Positions 14,038 to 16,563 of a DNA stretch of 16,563 nucleotides are shown here, piece by piece. Origin of the DNA: an uncultured Anaerolineaceae bacterium (GTDB lineage Bacteria; Chloroflexota; Anaerolineae; Anaerolineales; Anaerolineaceae); the NCBI GenBank assembly GCA_937894825.1, contig CALCQT010000371.1, forward strand, positions 1 through 16,563. The letters run 5' to 3'. The notes below the pieces were generated by a model. It was given only the letters and a program-made list of their open reading frames with translations, ran no database searches and was not told the DNA's origin. Positions within the stretch are counted from its first letter, which is position 1, and each line of letters starts with the position of its first letter. Position numbers and translations under genes: made by a program.

Positions 14038-14050
14038 TACGCGCGTTAAT
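14038..14050. promoter_or_regulatory. Candidate LacI-type operator near the lacI transcription start
   Basis: TTACGCGCGTTAA (14038-14050 region) has the perfect core ACGCGCGT (14039-14046) with AT-rich flanks offset by one base. A further CGCG (14026-14029) lies 12 nt away and forms the imperfect inverted repeat ATTATCGCG/CGCGTTAAT (14021-14029 and 14042-14050). LacI-family operators are palindromes with a central CG. It lies just downstream of the lacI -10 box, a position suited to autorepression. Confidence 0.4.
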
Positions 14051-14053
14051 AAA

Positions 14054-14081
14054 ATTCTACAGATATTTTTTTCATTGTCAA
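14054..14081 (-). promoter_or_regulatory. Sigma70-like promoter for the lacI-transport operon
   Basis: On the minus strand TTGACA (complement of 14076-14081) and TAGAAT (complement of 14054-14059) are separated by 16 nt, an 11-of-12 match to the housekeeping consensus. The transcript would start near 14047, about 45 nt before the lacI ATG, within the CG-rich palindrome. Confidence 0.6.
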
Positions 14082-14162
14082 TAATGACATTCGTTACTTT
14101 AAATCCTGAAACCCATAGGATACCGAGGCAGAATCTCAGTTTGTGAAATCGCGTACCAAATA

Positions 14163-14192
14163 TTGACAGAGATTGGCCAGACGTGATATAAC
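14163..14192 (+). promoter_or_regulatory. Sigma70-like extended -10 promoter for the feo operon
   Basis: TTGACA at 14163-14168, an 18-nt spacer, TATAAC at 14187-14192, preceded by TG one base upstream (extended -10). It is the best plus-strand promoter in the window and lies about 80 nt before feoA1. Confidence 0.7.
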
Positions 14193-14218
14193 TAATGTTA
14201 GTTAGAGTTTGCTAACAT
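14189..14218 (+). promoter_or_regulatory. Palindromic TTAG/CTAA operator overlapping the feo -10 box
   Basis: TAACTAA (14189-14195), TG, TTAGTTA (14198-14204) is a perfect 16-nt palindrome that covers the end of the -10 and the expected start site. GTTAG (14201-14205) and CTAAC (14212-14216), and ATGTTAG/CTAACAT (14195-14201 and 14212-14218), add further half-sites. The half-site sequence is shared with the site before feoB, so an iron- or manganese-responsive DtxR-family repressor is a reasonable guess; the half-site order differs from the classic box. Confidence 0.5.
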
Positions 14219-14276
14219 GCGATAATGTGTGTGACGAAACTTTTAGATCTCAAGTAAGGTAACTGAGGAGATGATG

Positions 14277-14486
14277 ATGCCAATCACAATGACAACTCCA
14301 GGGGAATTTAATCAGATTCGTAAAGTAACCGGGAAAGATGATGTTCGTCGCTTTCTTTCAACCTTGGGTTTTGTTGAAGGTGAATATGTCAGTATCGTGA
14401 ACGAGATGGGCGGAAATGTAATCCTGAATATCAAAGGTACTCGCGTTGCTCTTAATAAAGCGCTTGCACAGCGGATTCTTGTTTGA
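14277..14486 (+). CDS. feoA: FeoA domain protein 1
   Basis: A small SH3-like FeoA protein, about 69 residues, that assists FeoB in ferrous iron uptake at the cytoplasmic face. The sequence follows the FeoA pattern: an N-terminal 'IRKVTGKDDVRRFLSTLGFVEG' (equivalent to the 'R.L..MGf..G' helix and turn), a central 'VSIVNEMGGNVILNIKGTRVALNKALAQRI' beta strand set, and nothing else. Three consecutive ATGs occur at 14271, 14274 and 14277. GAGGAG ends at 14270, so only 14277 has proper spacing (6 nt) and is preferred. It is the first gene after a strong promoter and is followed, after a hairpin, by a second FeoA. It is less canonical than FeoA2, and the division of labour between the two is unknown. 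Confidence 0.85.
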   Translation: MPITMTTPGEFNQIRKVTGKDDVRRFLSTLGFVEGEYVSIVNEMGGNVILNIKGTRVALNKALAQRILV

Positions 14487-14510
14487 TTTTATTTTTATCT
14501 GTGGAGATAC

Positions 14511-14539
14511 CGTTTCGGTTGTAGGAACCGGAGCGTTTT
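14511..14539 (+). terminator. Terminator-like hairpin between feoA1 and feoA2
   Basis: CGTTTCGGTT (14511-14520) pairs with AACCGGAGCG (14526-14535) over ten pairs (two G-U wobbles) with a 5-nt loop, followed by TTTT (14536-14539). It lies 24 nt after the feoA1 stop. The short U-tract suggests partial termination, giving more feoA1 than feoA2-feoB message, or a regulated attenuator. Confidence 0.55.
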
Positions 14540-14569
14540 CTTGATGAAATCGAAATGAAAGGGATTGGA

Positions 14570-14791
14570 ATGAACACATTAAGAGACGTGGCGTGTGGAC
14601 AAACCGTCAAAGTTGTTAAGTTACACGGTGAGGGGGCTGTGAAGCGCCGGATCATGGATATGGGAATTACAAAAGGCGTTGAAGTTTATGTACGCAAAGT
14701 CGCCCCACTGGGTGATCCGATCGAAGTAACCGTCCGTGGATATGAACTCTCTCTTCGGAAGCAAGACAGCGAGATGATTGAAGTCCTGTAA
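14570..14791 (+). CDS. feoA: FeoA domain protein 2
   Basis: A 73-residue canonical FeoA with 'TLRDVACGQTVKVVKL' at the N terminus, 'AVKRRIMDMGITKGVEVYVRKVAPLGDPIEVTVRG' in the middle and 'YELSLRKQDSEMIEV' at the end, covering the entire SH3-like fold with no extension. The frame is open to an ATG at 14555, but AAAGGGA stands about 5 nt before the ATG at 14570, which also gives the normal FeoA N terminus. It precedes feoB by 56 nt. Paired feoA genes ahead of feoB are known in Firmicutes and other anaerobes; FeoA is thought to bind FeoB and modulate transport or the G domain. Confidence 0.93.
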   Translation: MNTLRDVACGQTVKVVKLHGEGAVKRRIMDMGITKGVEVYVRKVAPLGDPIEVTVRGYELSLRKQDSEMIEVL

Positions 14792-14803
14792 TTTTTTTTC
14801 GGA

Positions 14804-14822
14804 TCAGGTTAGCTTAACCTAA
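14804..14822 (+). promoter_or_regulatory. DtxR/IdeR-type iron box upstream of feoB
   Basis: The 19-nt site has core AGGTTA-GCT-TAACCT (14806-14820) and right flank AA. Compared with the classic DtxR/IdeR consensus TTAGGTTAGGCTAACCTAA (C also allowed at the centre), 17 of 19 positions agree; the differences are at positions 2 and 11. It is in the feoA2-feoB gap, 25 nt before the feoB ATG. No strong promoter boxes are seen around it, although TTATAG (14824-14829) could be a weak -10. Confidence 0.7.
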
Positions 14823-14847
14823 CTTATAGCAAGAGGAAAGTTGTTTT

Positions 14848-16563
14848 ATGAATATCAGAATAGCATTAGCTGGAAACCCGAACAGTGGAAAAACAACCAT
14901 GTTCAACGATTTGACCGGAAGCAGTCAGTATGTAGGGAACTGGCCTGGCGTTACGGTTGAGAAAAAATCCGGAAAACTTCGCGGAGAATCCGGCGTTACT
15001 GTTGAGGATCTCCCCGGCATTTATTCCCTCTCTCCTTATTCTTTGGAAGAGGTCGTTTCAAGGGATTATCTTGTCAATGATGAACCGGATGTGATTCTAA
15101 ATATTGTGGACGCTTCAAATATTGAGCGAAATCTTTATTTGACGACACAGTTACTTGAAATTGGCACCCCTATGGTTGTGGCGCTGAACATGATGGATGT
15201 CGTGCGGAAAAATGACGACAAAATCAATGTTGCGAAGCTGGCCGACAAATTGGGCGTCCTGGTGGTGGAAACCGCTGCGGTGAAGGGTGAAGGCAGTAAA
15301 GATGCAGCCGCTGCCGCGGTTGAATTGGCAGGCCGGAAACCAAGAATGTTACCGAAGCCGGTTCACTTTTCCGATTCTGTCGAAGCAGCGTTGAGCCAGA
15401 TCGGCAGTTTGCTTCCTTCGACGGTGGGGGAAGATCACAAGCGCTGGTTCGAAGTTAAATTGTTCGAACGGGACGAGAAAGTCGCTGATAATCTTGCGCT
15501 TTCAGAGGAAACACTGGCGAAAATTGAGACGATTGTCGCTGCGACAGAAAATGCCATGGATGATGACAGTGTCAGTATCATCACATCCGAACGCTACGAT
15601 TTTATCTCCGGTTTGATGGAAAGCACGGTTTCGCGGCGTAAAGTCGCCATGACCACCTCTGACAAAATCGACCGGATCGTGACCAATCGCTGGTTGGGGT
15701 TGCCGATTTTTGCGCTGGTCATGTTCCTGGTATATTACCTTTCAATTTCTACCGTCGGTACGATGATGACCGACTGGGTAAATGATGTTCTTTTCGGTGA
15801 TATTATTCCCCCGGCGATCGAGAGTCTGCTTGTCTCGATAAATGCTGCGGATTGGCTTCACTCTTTGATTCTGGATGGTATTGTCGCCGGTATCGGCGCT
15901 GTGCTCGGCTTCCTTCCTCAGATGTTGGTGTTGTTTTTCCTGCTGGCTTTCCTGGAAGACTGCGGGTATATGGCCCGGATTGCTTTCGTGATGGACCGCA
16001 TTTTCCGCCGCTTTGGTCTTTCCGGTAAATCCTTTATTCCGATTCTGATTGGAACCGGATGCGGTGTGCCGGGAGTGATGGCTGCGCGTACCATTGAAAA
16101 TGACCGTGACCGCAAGATTACGATTATGACGACGACATTTATCCCGTGTTCCGCGAAGCTGCCGATCATCGCTTTGCTGACCGGTGCGCTGTTCCCGGGA
16201 AGCAGTTTAGTCGCTCCGTCCGCTTATTTTATCGGAATCGCCGCCATTATTACCTCCGGAATCATTCTAAAGAAAACAAAGCTGTTTTCCGGTGATCCGG
16301 CACCGTTTGTTATGGAGCTTCCTGCTTACCATTGGCCGACACTGAAAGGTCTGCTGATTCACATGTGGGATCGCGGAAAAGCCTTTGTCAGGAAAGCCGG
16401 TACAATCATTTTCCTGGCCTGTGCAGCGGTTTGGTTCACTTCGACTTTCAATTGGTCGCTGCAGATGGTAGACGCCGGTGAATCCATTCTGGCTTCCATC
16501 GGTAATGTGCTGGCTCCGCTCTTTGCCCCGCTTGGTTGGGGACATTGGCAGGCGGCTGTCGCT
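14848..16563 (+). CDS. feoB: Ferrous iron transporter FeoB (3' end outside the window)
   Basis: 572 codons are open to the last base of the window, with no stop. The N-terminal G domain has G1 'GNPNSGKTT' (9-17), G2 around 'YVGNWPGVTVE' with T36, G3 'DLPG' (54-57) and G4 'NMMD' (114-117). A GDI-like linker follows to about residue 270. The membrane domain then starts ('RWLGLPIFALVMFLVYYL'), with the two FeoB gate motifs: 'GTGCGVPG' with C405 and 'PCSAKLP' with C434. It imports Fe(II) across the cytoplasmic membrane. The start at 14848 is preceded by AAGAGGA with about 10 nt spacing. Typical FeoB length is about 650-770 residues, so perhaps 100 or more residues are missing. The gene follows the iron-box-like site at 14804-14822. 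Confidence 0.97.
   Translation, partial: MNIRIALAGNPNSGKTTMFNDLTGSSQYVGNWPGVTVEKKSGKLRGESGVTVEDLPGIYSLSPYSLEEVVSRDYLVNDEPDVILNIVDASNIERNLYLTTQLLEIGTPMVVALNMMDVVRKNDDKINVAKLADKLGVLVVETAAVKGEGSKDAAAAAVELAGRKPRMLPKPVHFSDSVEAALSQIGSLLPSTVGEDHKRWFEVKLFERDEKVADNLALSEETLAKIETIVAATENAMDDDSVSIITSERYDFISGLMESTVSRRKVAMTTSDKIDRIVTNRWLGLPIFALVMFLVYYLSISTVGTMMTDWVNDVLFGDIIPPAIESLLVSINAADWLHSLILDGIVAGIGAVLGFLPQMLVLFFLLAFLEDCGYMARIAFVMDRIFRRFGLSGKSFIPILIGTGCGVPGVMAARTIENDRDRKITIMTTTFIPCSAKLPIIALLTGALFPGSSLVAPSAYFIGIAAIITSGIILKKTKLFSGDPAPFVMELPAYHWPTLKGLLIHMWDRGKAFVRKAGTIIFLACAAVWFTSTFNWSLQMVDAGESILASIGNVLAPLFAPLGWGHWQAAVA

Larger units (their letters stand above)
14003..14276. other. Divergent intergenic region between lacI (minus) and feoA1 (plus)
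   Basis: 274 nt, AT-rich, no gene. The left part holds a minus-strand promoter (14054-14081) and a CG-rich palindrome (14038-14050) for lacI. The right part holds a plus-strand promoter (14163-14192) overlapped by TTAG/CTAA half-sites for the feo operon, followed by a leader of about 75 nt to the ribosome binding site GAGGAG (14265-14270). Between about 14085 and 14160 I see nothing specific. Confidence 0.6.

Noticed and set aside
14792..14799. T8 run after feoA2 as a terminator
   Set aside because: No stable stem immediately precedes it, and feoB follows on the same strand.
1..16563. CRISPR arrays, tRNA or rRNA genes, insertion sequences, phage genes
   Set aside because: No regularly spaced direct repeats, no cloverleaf or CCA-like features, and no transposase, integrase or phage protein among the reading frames.

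Overview
The window is a bacterial chromosome segment of moderate GC with AT-rich intergenic gaps. No rRNA, tRNA, CRISPR array, insertion sequence or integrase is visible. The gene mix (split DhaK/DhaL with a LacI regulator, a sugar ABC importer lacking its own ATPase, a PF12831-type flavoprotein, a cytosolic-carboxypeptidase-like M14 peptidase and feoA-feoA-feoB) and the protein style suggest an anaerobic or fermentative member of Chloroflexota (Anaerolineae-like). That assignment is inference from general resemblance; no marker gene is present to prove it.

Layout. (1) 1-2134, plus strand: the 3' end of dhaK, a perfect 14-bp hairpin, dhaL, and a LacI-family regulator starting 4 nt after dhaL, forming a kinase operon for dihydroxyacetone or a related short ketose. 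(2) 2272-4143, plus: a half-size ABC exporter with a fused ATPase. (3) 4144-4523: an AT-rich gap with a hairpin, a TATAAT box, a doubtful 60-codon ORF and a convincing intrinsic terminator, followed by (4) 4524-6104, a membrane-embedded family-2 processive glycosyltransferase. (5) 6205-14002, all minus strand, read from right to left: LacI regulator, secreted sugar-type solute-binding protein, two MalF/MalG-like permeases, an FAD-dependent oxidoreductase and an M14 carboxypeptidase-like protein. This looks like one inducible uptake-and-catabolism locus with no glycoside hydrolase and no local ATPase. (6) 14277 to the end, plus: two FeoA proteins and FeoB (cut by the window end), a ferrous iron importer with strong regulatory signals.

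How the genes work together. In the minus-strand locus the binding protein captures an unknown solute, the two permeases import it using an ATPase encoded elsewhere, and the flavoprotein and the peptidase-like enzyme, neither with a recognisable export signal, would act on it inside the cell under LacI control. A good sigma70-like promoter and a CG-rich palindrome lie just upstream of that lacI. In the feo locus, a 19-bp site between feoA2 and feoB matches the DtxR/IdeR iron-box consensus at 17 of 19 positions, and the feoA1 promoter -10 is overlaid by a TAACTAA/TTAGTTA palindrome. Several intergenic gaps carry long hairpins without a U-tract in the direction of transcription, some of them nested (palindrome within palindrome). 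These are the most repetitive structural theme of the window.
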